From assembly GCA_036850595.1 (NCBI GenBank), contig CM072152.1, forward strand, positions 14,707,207 to 14,771,206: 64,000 bases of DNA, read 5' to 3'. Positions 1-12,700 of this stretch are shown here, piece after piece. Under the pieces are notes generated by a model, which saw only the letters and a program-made list of their open reading frames with translations, was not told where the DNA came from and did no database searches. The stretch comes from Rhyacichthys aspro (lineage: Eukaryota; Chordata; Actinopteri; Gobiiformes; Rhyacichthyidae). A program made the position numbers and the translations under genes. The first letter of the stretch is position 1, and each line of letters starts with the position of its first letter.

Positions 1-3000
1 AAAGCGAGTATATATGCGTGTGAATCAAAACTGAAATAAGAAATGATGAGAGCAACGCGCAACAACTTACTAACAAAGTTCAGGTGATGTTTAAATGCAC
101 ATGTGCTTCATCCAGTGGTGTAAGATTGTGTTTTAGCAATGGCATGACCACATTGAAGCGTTTTGTTTTTTTTAATGACAGCAAGTGATTTTACAGCAAT
201 GACTAATAGTATCTTTGTAATGCTATTTTTGGTCCTTTTTTAATATCTCTCTACTGTGCACACAATATTTTACACACTGGACTGACTCCGATCTATTAGC
301 ACATACTGTATTTGCCACATGCATGCACAGACGCACTCACCAGTCACCCTGCTTTCACCCCTCTTCCCTGGGTGGGAGTCCATTTCCGTCTCCTGATACA
401 TAAATAAATAAAAGGCTACATAGTGCCCCAGGATGGGAAAAAAAGAAACAGAGTGTAAAATCAAGGGAGAGAGAGAAAAAAGAACATCGCTGGACAGACA
501 GACGGAGGAGAAAGTCAGATGAGAAGAAGTGTAATTGTTTAACAGCCCAGGGAAGTTCAGTCCCGATGCGACCTGGGCCCAGACACGAGAGGGAGGCCTC
601 AATCAAACTCAAGAGCCTCGAACATGACCTGGCGAGTTCAGCAGGAAAAGAAGGGGGAGGAGGCGAGAGTTAGTGTGAATTGATTGAATTACACTCGGCT
701 GAAAACACCATGTGTGGGGCTGAACCGGGCCAGACTGACGGGCTGCGGTTTCCAACAACTCTGATTAACACTGCTGCCTATTTACATGTGCGTTAGATCG
801 ACTCAAAATTGACTTTTTAACGCCCAAAATAAGGTTAATTGAGTTAATGGCATGCAAATAACGTCACGCCTGAAGACATGCACAATGAGTAAAAGACATT
901 TATAAGCAAAGACGTCTGTGTTTGTCTTCTAGGGATCATATATTTCTCTCTCATCTTATCCCTCACTCTCACACAGAAGAGAATAATAGCTCAAAGCGGG
1001 AAAAATAATTAACTCCATATTTATTCATGTAATTTAAATTGGCTGTTCGCAAAGGAGCTTTGTAAACACTGAAAAGGGGTTTCCTCATACTAATTCTTGC
1101 TGTAAGTGTTATTTACTAAAATATCTATTTTCATTTTGGGCAACAGAAGCAGACTTCAGTGACTGTCATTTATTACCCAGGACATAACGGATCTATAAAC
1201 CAATAAATCAGCTGAAATATGGGAAGAAATTATGATCCATGTCAGCAAGGTCACTCACCTCTTCGTCTCATTACCATTAAACACAGTGGAATGTACATTT
1301 CCTTTTTTCACACATTTCCTATTTTTAAACCCAACACTATGAAGGCTCCATTGTTCAGGACAGCTGCTTTAAGCGCCACAGATCTTCTGGAAACTCATTT
1401 CGCTACAAACAGAGATAAGATCACAATGCCGCTGTCGACCGACTGACCAATAAAAGCAGTAACGCAGCCAGCTTAATCAACAGAGTGACAGAGAGCAGGG
1501 GCCATGTCAAAAACAGAGCCCTCCGAACAGTCTTTGTCCAATAAGACTCTAAAAAAAAAACAGTGCAGCATTCATGTTCAAATCTTCAGCACCAGTGGGA
1601 CGTTGGGGTTTGAATGTAATTACTATGACCACTTAGTTGAGGCTGTCACTGCTCAGGGCACATGAATAAGCCTCCATATTTGTCTCTAATCGAGCTACTA
1701 ATCTCAGCGATCTAAGAGGCTGAATCAATCCTCCATTCTGCCTCTATTGATCTCCCCGTTTCACTCGCTCTTTTGGCCTCTCTGTCCTCCACAGGCTCTC
1801 TGCAGTAATGGATACTGAAGATGTCAGGCAGATTTAACATTTACTGCTTATTTAAAACGTCTTCTGACCCACACTCAATACAGCACCAGCACATCCTCTC
1901 GGTTTGTTTAATAAAGTGTTGGCAGTGCGTCTCTTTGGCCTGTCACTCTTATGGTGCAGTAGACGTGAAATGATCCAGCTCGGCTAATGGCCGCCTTATC
2001 GCTGCAGCGGTTGCTCAAAGCCCACATCGTCAGGTTGAGCTATGTCATTAAGCCACCATATTACACATAAATTCGTCAAAAATAAGCATATGGTCAGATA
2101 AAGAAAGGTTTTGAAAGCCTTGAGGCCCAGAGCAGTAGATCAAAGCCTGACGACCTGATTGTAAACGTCTACATGTGTCCGTTGTCCTGTGTTAGCAATT
2201 ATGAACAAGGGCAATAATGCATGCACTGCCACTCAAAACTAGCCTGAAGTGTTTTCACAGGAAGCACAATTGAAAGAAATTACCTCTCTATTCAAATCAA
2301 TGACTAAATTGCAACACTTTGTTCATATTTATCCACAAAGCAGAAATGGCTTAACCTAGAGGGGAAACACAACACACATAGAAGGGCGAAGAAAGTGTGG
2401 CCTATATCCTATAGGATATTAAAAGATAATCAAAAGGATACGATTTTCTACTATTGGGCAAGTCAAGTGGTCTGTTCCCTGCTGTTCAAATGACACAAGT
2501 CGGATTTGGGTAAAAATGAAAGACAATGTCCTGTATATGGCGTATTGATTCATTGTCACAGTTAAAACTCCATTGGTGTTTTGGTGGCATGGTTTCTGCT
2601 TTTATGGACATTGCTGCTACAAAGTAAAATACAGATGGGTTCTGTGCACTTTCTGATGTGATTTCAGATGATTCAGACTCATTCATTTGGGGAACAGTGA
2701 GTGCTACACGTTCACTCCTCTGATAATATCGAAGATGGGAGTGTTTATAGGAAACACAACCATTATCCAAAAGATGTAGATGTAGAAACATGAAAGTAGC
2801 AGAACAATGTTTATACATAAAACACTTGCTCAAAGTAGCACTTCTATTTTTCTGTTCATGAAGTAAAAGATGTCTCCATTGTTTTAAGATGTTTCCAACC
2901 AATGATAGTTGCTGACTAGTGCAGGAAGGGACCTCTCCTCACATATCTTTGTAGCTGTGAGACATAATAGATTTGCTTGCTATGGGTTGTTTTGGTGTTT

Positions 3001-6000
3001 CTCGGGGCTTATCTCTGTCTAAAGGAGCAGCCTTGGGTTTTCCATGATGGCGATTCACCATCTCGCCGTCTGGATCGCATCACAAATCAAAGCCGGCACT
3101 ACGCACCGATCCTGGCTTTGTGCTGGGTGATAAAGCAACACCTCCACCTATGTATCTGTCCATCAGGATAGGGCCGGTCTAGGCTTGCATTATGTCGGTC
3201 GGGACTTGATTTTAATGTAAAGAAAACCTAGTAAAAAGCAGTGTCATTCTAAATAATGCCCAAATAGTCCTAAAGCCATTTTTTCTTGACATTTGCAAAT
3301 CATGACAATTATCCCAACTCCCTGAGCGGCTATACAAGCTCATTTTAACTGTGTTTCACTAAGCAGAGAGTAACATTTGATGGGTTTAAAGCAGGTCAAC
3401 TGTGAGCCTTAGCACAATGCAGCAAATGCCATTTGTAATAACTGTATTTCTGATGTGTCTGGATTCATTTGTTATTGCTCCATAGACACGTCTTTACTGG
3501 AAAAGGAAAGCAAATGGTAAATTTCACTTTTAGTATTGTTTAATTTCTGAAAACATGACATCTTGGAGTCAAAATAAGCATTTTTAATGAGCAGTTTTAT
3601 ATTAGCCAGCATTGTGACACTGGGTAAATGTGTGTGTTGTTGGCTAAATTTCACTGGAACATTGTGACTCGTTATATCAGACTCTCCACTTTTAAAGCTT
3701 ATTACTCCTTTAACTCTGTAATAATTGGGCTCTTTTGAAGTGAGGCTGTAAATCACCGAGGCATAACGTGAACCGGCTCCAGATTTAGCGAGAGGGCTTT
3801 TGAATCCGCACTATCAGTGAGAGCATCTCCAGTTCAGCAGCCTGCTTTTCTCTTTGCCATCTATGGAGCGCTGGGTGGCTCTGTGTACACACACCTGAAC
3901 ATTAAAATGCAGTGACGCAGCAGCGGGAGGATGCAAGGGGTAAAAGGGCTGATGGGAATCTCTGAGGGATGGCAAACACTGCATGAATTAACCTATCAGA
4001 GCAGCGTCAACACAATGCAGACGAATAAATGGGACATGGAGCGAGGTAATATACATTTGTCTGGAGCTATAGTGACATTTGATGAAACCTCGACTGAGAG
4101 TCATGTATTACATTGTCTAAAGGATGCTTATTTGTGATGTGTCTAGTGTGCCTTCAGTGTCAATCAAGCTGGTTTCTAATTAAAAGTTGCTGTGCAAGGT
4201 TAGCGATTGTTGCTAAGGAAGATAATCACTATCAGCCCCTATTTTCATATGAATGAGCTTCTTTAATTAAACTGAACAGCTAACAAGAGCCTATATCAAA
4301 ACAATACATTGTTGTAGCAGCTATGTTAGCAGTGAACAAAACACTGTATGATGACATATACGACGAAAGAGAAAAGCAGGGAGACTAACTGCTTCAGAGC
4401 ACAAAACAGATATCTGTTGTCTTTGAACCTGTAATGTTATTTCCAGCATCCACAGAAGTTCAAAGAATCCCGGTCCAGATTGAGGTAGACTTTACTGCAC
4501 AAAAGCAGCGAGTGGGACGAAGAGAGAATAAATGTTGACTTGCATGTTGGAAGAAACAGAAGACGCAGAGAAGGAGATCTGAGATGAAAAGCAGTAGAAA
4601 CTCTTCCATTGTTGCAGCCTGAGTGTGTGTGTCGAGGATAGAGGGGTGCTTTATGTGTGCCTGCTATAATTTCTCTATTTGAAGGTTAATTAACGCTTGG
4701 AGTAAGAGCTACGGGAGGACAAATCAAAGACAGTAAACAGTCTCTTGGCTGCCTCTGGGGATTATTAGAGAAACAAGTGAAAGCTCAGTTAAACAAATCA
4801 AATATTTGAAATGCGAACTTTTGAGCTGCAGTTCCCTCCGTTTTGCTTTGATAACAGAAAAAACGATTAAGGACAAGTGAAATGTACTCATGTGAGCAAA
4901 AGTGTATGCTACAAAATTTATAAGCAAAGTTTATAAGGCATCTTCAGCTTTAAACAAAACACAAGAGCTACGAGCCAAGCTGCTGAAACAACAGGCCAAG
5001 AAACACAAGTGAAGCTAGTGCTTGTTACATATTTGATTTGGGGCTGTGCCGTGCGTGTCAACACCATAAAACTGGCAAAGCAGAGGGATATGAACTAATT
5101 AAGGAGGAAGACAACCGAAGGGGTAAAGCAGAGGGAAGAAATCAAATTAAAGACAGGAGAGGATTAGTGAAAGTACTTTCAGCTTTTCTGAAGTTTGGCT
5201 CTAACATTTGGGGAGAAAAGGGTGCATATAAACTTTGCATAAAAGAAAGAGTTGCTTATGGAGGAAAACTGATTCAAAGATTTCAGACCACATTTGCATC
5301 AAATGAGCCCCTACTTATTCTTTTTTCATGTCACTTTTCCTCATATTTTGTCCCTCCTCCTATCTTTTAGTTCTCCCAAAGGAGTTGTCCCGGCTCTGTG
5401 GAGCCTATCTGATGGGCAGAGAGCCACTGTTTTTATAAACACAGTTTTTGGAGAGCCAGCATCCATACATAAACTGCAGCACCACAGGCTGCAGTGTCAG
5501 ATGTGCTCTAAACCTCTGTCACTCACTCTGCCCTTCTAAAAGCCCCGTCCTGGCAGCGGCTGCTTCCAGACACAGTTCCCCCGTATCCCAGCAGACCCCA
5601 CTGTCCCATAACCGGCTGTGTACAGTCACTGGGCCATTAGACTCCACAGAGGAGAAAGGTGAGAGGACAATGTCTGCTCATTTTTTTATCCCACTTTTTT
5701 TTTTTTTTTTTAGGTAGTATATTTTATCTAGATCTTGCTTGTTTGAATGTTAAGGATATGGGCTGGATATATAATCCATGCTGTTTTGAACATTTGCACC
5801 AAAACTGACAAGATTTTTGGTGGAGTAATTTCTTTGATTAAGTTAAAAATATAGAAATGTAATGTGTGTTATCTAAAACAAATGATCTTTCAAAAGAACA
5901 CATATTTTATCAAGAAACAGTAGTCACTCAGCTGTAGTATATTTTATCAATATTTACAGAATATGCGATTATAAACTTGACTGTGCGAGAGACACATAAG

Positions 6001-9000
6001 GAATAAATTAGAAAGTGTCCTGTTTGGTGCCTAATGTAAACTTTAACATCCACTTCTGGGTCGCACTCCTCGAGGCTCTGAAAGATGTCTCATTAGATCG
6101 TAAACAAGCATGACAGTCTAAGAAGCCTGACATCTTTTTGACATCACTTACAAGGTTAAAAGAAGTGGAAGTGACTTTTCGCATGACCTCTTCACATCTC
6201 ATGACCCACAAAAATCTATTTTAGTTAAACTGAGCCCTGAGTTTGAGACTGTCCTCCCTACAGCCTTAAGTCCCCTCAACAGTAACACAATGCTGCAAAG
6301 GGAACAGCTCCGGGCTTTTCCTTCAATTTGTTGTTTTAAGATAATTACTAGGACATTTTAGACTAGCGCATGCATAAGACCTCAAACCAAAACCATGCAA
6401 ACTAGAAATAATAAAGTCTCCAAGTAAAACAATGAGGGTCATAATTAAAAGAAATGTCTAAGCTAAATACAAGACAAAAAACTATATATGCAGCATGACA
6501 TTTTTCAAGGTGATGCTACATTTGACCTCTGACCCGACAACCGCCTGTGCTGAGCTCAGTTGTAATGATCTTTATTCTGTGTCCATCAGCTTCTGCCTTT
6601 CTCCGTCTGTCCGCTCATCATCATCCAATAATAGACTGCCACGCGAGACAAGTGACTTGTGTTGTGTGTCAAGGATGTGGAAACAGTTTATCAATACGCC
6701 GCTTTATCGAGGTGCCAGCACTGATTTGCATGTTTTTTTCTGTTATGTGAATGAGACTGGAATAGATATAACAACTAGTTTGTTCTGTTGGTTTGACACA
6801 GGCTTTATAACAAGTTTGTGGCACAATCAGCAAGTTAGTTGGATTCACACTTTTCTTAGGATGCAAAATGAGAAATATAAAGACCTTGCAAATCGTCTTA
6901 ATAACCAACCATATTATACAATTATTGCCTTGTGTCCATTTATATTTGTCATTTACACAGTTATACATCAGCACCAAAACAAGCAAAGTGACATCTAAAG
7001 CTGATTGGAGGATGTGAGATAAGCAGTGTGCGGAAATGGAGAAGTCGCCTGAAAGGGGCCTGTGGTGGTATTAATTAAACACTGGCCATTTTAATCACGG
7101 CTAATTATATTTTCAACGTTGGGCTGAGAGGCGTGATGCTGATTTTATCTGCACAGTGCTCATTAGTACAGCAGAGCAGCGTCCAGCTCCTGTCACTGAA
7201 ATCACCAGTGCAGGCTGTGATTTCATGGGATAAATAGGTAAAGATCAATAATAACACCCGGAGAGAAATATAACTCTAGATATGAATCTGGGACAATAAA
7301 AGAGGTAATACAACAGTCTCAATTAGGACAGGAATATTACATTTGAAAAGAAGAACACGTCAGCATCCCAACTATATCCCCACTGGTTAAACAGTTAATT
7401 AATGTTGCACCATTTATCAGCCAAACGGTTGCTAATTAGTTTTTTTTTCCAGACACATTTTGAAGTCTTTTCTTGCCCCTCTCCTTTTTGTCAATTATCC
7501 AATCCTCAGTGCCTCACGAGCACTTTCTTCAACCCATTTCACTTTCTTTCTCCTTCACAGCTGCTTGTTATCTTTCATCGATGAGCGTTCCCACATCTAT
7601 AAACATTCAGGAGCTCAGACGATGACCTTACAGCTCCTGGCTGACCTTAGCGGCCAAAAAGGACAGTGGTATTGAAGGAAAGCCATCAAGCCTGTGTCTT
7701 ATCTCAACAACAACAGGAGAATATTATAGAAGTCTTATGGGAAATCCTAGCGCCCGTTATTCGTTAACACGGTCAAATTCCCAGAAAGGATTCTCTCTGC
7801 TGTGTCAAGTGTTTGTCTTGAAAATAGTGTCGGAGAGTAATGAGCTGAGGTGAGAACAGACTCCCAGCTGCAGTCCCATGTTGGCATTCTCAGTCTACAA
7901 AGAGCTCGAGCCTTTAAAGCAGATTACACAGCCGAGCCAAACCTCTTCACCTAAGATGAGGCTGATTCTGCTCCACTCTCACAGTCCCGCACATTCAGAC
8001 CCACAACAGGATTAACATGCGTGTTAAAACAGACTGAGGGAAAGGCAACGCTCCAACTATCCCGTGTCTGTATTAGTCAAATGTGGAGTATCTTCATTAC
8101 AACCATACAGACGAAAATGATCATTCAAATTAGTGTCACAGCGGAATAATAATGCTTGATTGTGTAGAAAATCAGTGCCTGAGTTAGTTTTATATAGGCT
8201 TTACGTGAGGTAACATTTCAGTGGGACAAAGCAATGTATTTTCTACATTTCTGCTTACTACAGTTTGAATATATATGGCTGGTATAATGGCCTAATAGAT
8301 ACCAGTCTCGCCACTTGCTGATATTAAGGGTGTGAACAATGTAATATAGAAAAAAAAGAAGAAGAAAAAAAGAGTAAAACAAAACAATGGCCAAAGAAGA
8401 AGAAAAAACAAAGATGAATGAAGACTGAAGGAGTGGGTGGCTGCAGAAGAGAAATTGGAGAGACGCAGGAGCAGAAAACGACAGATTTTTTTCCCTCCTC
8501 GTCTGGTTTTCTATAAGAGGAACGAGAGGAGATAAGACTAAAAGGACTGTCACTCAGAGGAACAATCCTTCCAGTGTCCCCTCTTGCTCCTGCTCCTTCC
8601 TCCCCCCCCACAAGCTCTCTCTCCAATTTCCACAGATTCTTGCCAAGATAAAGTCGCAGTTCACAGGGACAGTTTGCTGACATCATCCACCACATGCCGA
8701 GTGTCCCGCACTGTCACCGCACCGCCCCAAACACTCCTGTCACAAGATGGACATGCATATTTACACCATGCCACAAGCTGAGTAATAGCAGACTTGATTT
8801 GTCACCTATAAATCTGATGGAGGCACTAAAAAGACACTCCTGGACTCATCTCATTTCCAATTAACCTTATTTTCATTTAACTAATAAATTATTTGTCTTT
8901 TGTTGTTTGTGTTATGTCCATGTTTGTAATTTAATTGTAGTTTTATAACTCAATAATGCACTACAATGTTAAGACATTATAATTATATCGTGCCTTTGCC

Positions 9001-9550
9001 ATATTTTTGCAGGCTGTAAAGCTTACAGTTCTTTGCACAATTCCTCTGGATTGCATACATAGCAAATGGATTTTGTGCCGCTGTGCTCGACAACTGAAAA
9101 CAGCCCAGTCCAGACATTACAAGGTAAAATGTTAGCATTATGCTGCACAATATGTGTGACACAAACACACAAAGTTTATGGAATGTTCTTTTTTTATACT
9201 TGTAAGTGGATGACAAAACCATGAAAATTAATTTTCACTTTGCTTGGACAACTTTAAATTGTCATTATCACACAAAATATCTGGTATTTGATTGTTCTTT
9301 TTCTTCTGTGATGTGCCATGGTAAAATAAAACGTTAAGTGAATTAACATTTACAAAGAAATTGATCCATTATGAAGCATTATGAAGACTGAAATGTGTCA
9401 AATCACAAAACTACAGCCTGAATTGTGACATTTAAACTTAAAAGACAATAAAAGTCATCACTGTAACTGAACTGCTTTACAGAGTTTAGGCTGATTGTGA
9501 TGAGATGAATAAGGTAACATGGTAAAAAAACGCTTGGATAGAACAAAGAC
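1..9550. other. Non-coding 3' flank of eefsec, no gene recognised
   Basis: No exon, RNA gene or intact mobile element is recognisable here. All open frames are short, and none resembles a known protein or has convincing splice sites. A run of 17 T lies at 5695-5711, and a 16-bp palindrome at 2404-2419. Several stretches (around 840-880, 1960-2110 and 7040-7230) are rich in homeobox-like, octamer-like and GATA-like words and look like conserved regulatory DNA. In human, the gene beyond the 3' end of EEFSEC is GATA2 (with DNAJB8), so this interval could hold distal gata2 regulatory elements. That is inference from synteny, not something the sequence proves. Confidence 0.5.
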
Positions 9551-9703
9551 TTTAATGAAGAGCATTCACCCTTTTACATCTTCAGCATTCTATAATCACT
9601 ACATTTGAGACCTCCTTTTCTCCATCAGCATAAAATATACTAAAAGCAGAACGGTCCAGAGTTCCCCTGACTTTAATTATCTCTAAAGCAGAGATAACAA
9701 ATG

Positions 9704-12700
9704 TCAAGACTGAACCATCTTTTTATGTGGGTCAAATACGTAGCGTTTAAAATGCAAGTGAATGGTGACAGGCTGTGACTCTCCTTTGGGCTCCTCTTCG
9801 TTGGCTTGTCCACTTTTGGCTGCAGCTTTGCCTTTCTTCTTTGTGGCTGAGGACAGCAACTGCTTGGTTTCTGGAAGAAGACCCTCTAGAAGAAGAAAAT
9901 AAAAACATATGGGTCAGGTAAAAGCACAGATTAAAAAGGTCACTCATTTCTTTTATGTAAAAAGTTAGATAACACGCATTGCCCTACACTAATCTATAAA
10001 GGTCTAGTTAATCTTTTAACTGCTTTCGCTGAATGATACAATCTGTTATATGATCAATCTTTTTTCCTGTTATGTGTGCACTGACAGGAGATATATGCTG
10101 ACCTCAAGAGCTGGTGATGCCTTTGTCATCCTGATGTAAGTGAGCGGGGATTGGCACTGGGAGACTCCTGGTAATTGACCCATCCTAGTCGTCTATTTAT
10201 ACTCTTTTCTCTTATTTCTTTATTCCTGTGTGTAGACTGATGAAAGAAGCAGACTATTTCTCGCATGCCATTTTATACATGGAAGAGAAAAAGATGTTCT
10301 GCGCCAAATGCTTTTACACGCTGGCAGTCTAAGCTCACGTACGACGGCGCCGACATTCTTTGCCCTTATCTGTATACCAGTGTGAGGGTTGTTATGGTTG
10401 CACGAAGCCAGAAAGCTCATCACGTTATCAACAATCTGCCACAAACCTCTATGAACCACACAACACACATCCAAACATAAATAATTTTAACTTGCATACC
10501 AGGAACACATAAAGCTGCTTTTGAATAAGGCACGTTCAAGGGCACATAGCTGAATTTGAATTGTATTTTAATGTGTAAGAATCAAAAAAGACGCCACACA
10601 GACCCTGAATGTTTAGACTAGATTGGGGAGTGGTCATTTTTAAGCAGCATAAATCTGAAAAACAACAATGTCTACCTGCATAACTTCATCTAGCAAATTT
10701 TATAATTTCATTTTGATCAGTAATTGCACTAGGGTGAAATGCAACACAATATTAATAATTGTTGGCTACATTTCAAATAAGGAATCAGGCAATATACTAT
10801 ATTATACTACTAATAAAACTGCCTCAAATCATTTCTGTCAAAGAAGAGCTCTGCGCCATGACACAGACACTAGAGTATTGATTAATTTACACAAGAGACT
10901 ATGCCACAGTTTATTGCTGCATGAATTATTTGTCCGACTACAATCCGCAATAGAAACCTGTCCTCTTGCTGACACCTAAACAAAGTCTCGAATGAACACC
11001 ACTGACTGTTGGCATAGGCTCACATTTAAAGATGTGTCTAAGTACATATTAGACTGCTGAATATGAGGCAGTGAGGAGGATGTAGGTGAGGTTCTCTTTC
11101 TAAATGTTTTTGTTTTCTCTTCCCTCCCGGTGTGGAGCGGCGGGTTTGGAGCAACAGAAGGTAAAATAAACACTGAACAGACTTCCCCCGGAACACGGGC
11201 CGTTCCCAGAGGAATCCTGGGAATGTGGTTTGGGATGTCGGGCCTAATCTTACCACATCCTGAAAACTGTCTGAAGAGGACCATGAGCCATGGACAGAAA
11301 GGGAAAGTGAGGGGAATAATTGACGAGTGGCATCATCTTAAGTTTCACCATGAATTCAGCCTTTTACCTTGTATCCGAATCTTGAATTTTCCACTCTGTC
11401 CAAAGCCACCCTCAATAACGCCATTCTCTCCTGTTGACAATGTGACCTTTAGCCCCACAAAGAGCTGGAGGTTTGTCTCCTTCTTAAACAGGTTGCGGCC
11501 AATGACTGTATAATCGTCGGTCACCTGAGGACACAATAACACAACAGTAAGATACAATGATATTGACATCTATGCAAACTCGTTAACACACAAGGACCGT
11601 TAATGTGTTCGACTGCCACCACAGTAGTATAAGAATTGAGCTATAACGCAATGCTCTGTGTCAGTCACGTTCTTTTAGGCCTGTCGCCTGGCTGTCTCAC
11701 ATTCTGTCTTTCAACCTCCTGCACATTATATGCTACATTTGTTTGTATTTCTTGCTTATCATCCATCACTAAGTCGATCTAACCCGCCGCTAATCTGATA
11801 ACGGGAGGGCACCGTTCTGTCTCCAACTCAGCCTCAGTCACTGACTCTTCCTCTCTTTTCTGCTAAGCCCTTATTCATTCTTGAACATTTGACCCTGACG
11901 TCCCTCAAGCGTGACTGATGGACTGATAGAAAAAAACGGTTGCTGTACACGTCTGACGGACTGGATGAATTGTGACTGGATGAGGCCGTCATATCTTAAC
12001 AATGCCAGTAATGTGTCCTTAGCTAAAGGAATCCTCATAACATAACTGCTTCATTCTGACGAACTGTTCAACAACAAATGTAGCATCATATGACCACAGT
12101 CTGACCTCTTGTACATACTGTTCTGCTCCTGAGTCAAGACTAGAGCTGTCAACAGCCTGAGGTGCTAACTGCAGGAAACTAGTTCTCACACTTGACCCCT
12201 AACCTGAGTGTGACCTGACACATGGCGCAGCGCTGATGTTATGTTGTACAATAATGAACTTAAGTCAAAACACACACAGTTGAATGTGCCACAATATAAA
12301 GAGCTGTGATTTTAAAAAGGCACAAAAAGGTACATCAGATAATAGGTTTAAAGCATGACCTGCATGATTTGGGATAAGACAGAAACCACGACACAACATA
12401 ACTCAGGAAGGAACAGAACATTAGAAAGATGCTGAGGCAGAGAGGTAAGAAGAGAGTTGGGTTAAGCTCCAGAGTCATGTGGGTATTCCTTTGCCACTCA
12501 GGTGTGACCAAACAGCGCCAGCCTTTGACAGCGAGACGGGCCCAGTGGCGTCAGACGGCCACCCACGTTCACTTCTTGTCACAGCTCATGCTTAAACATG
12601 CGCACACACCCATTCCTCAAGTGCTACTCACCAGGCTGCATATGCATGCTTGTTTGTGTGTACGTGTCTGTTTATGAAAATACAATAGGGGCTCTGTCTG

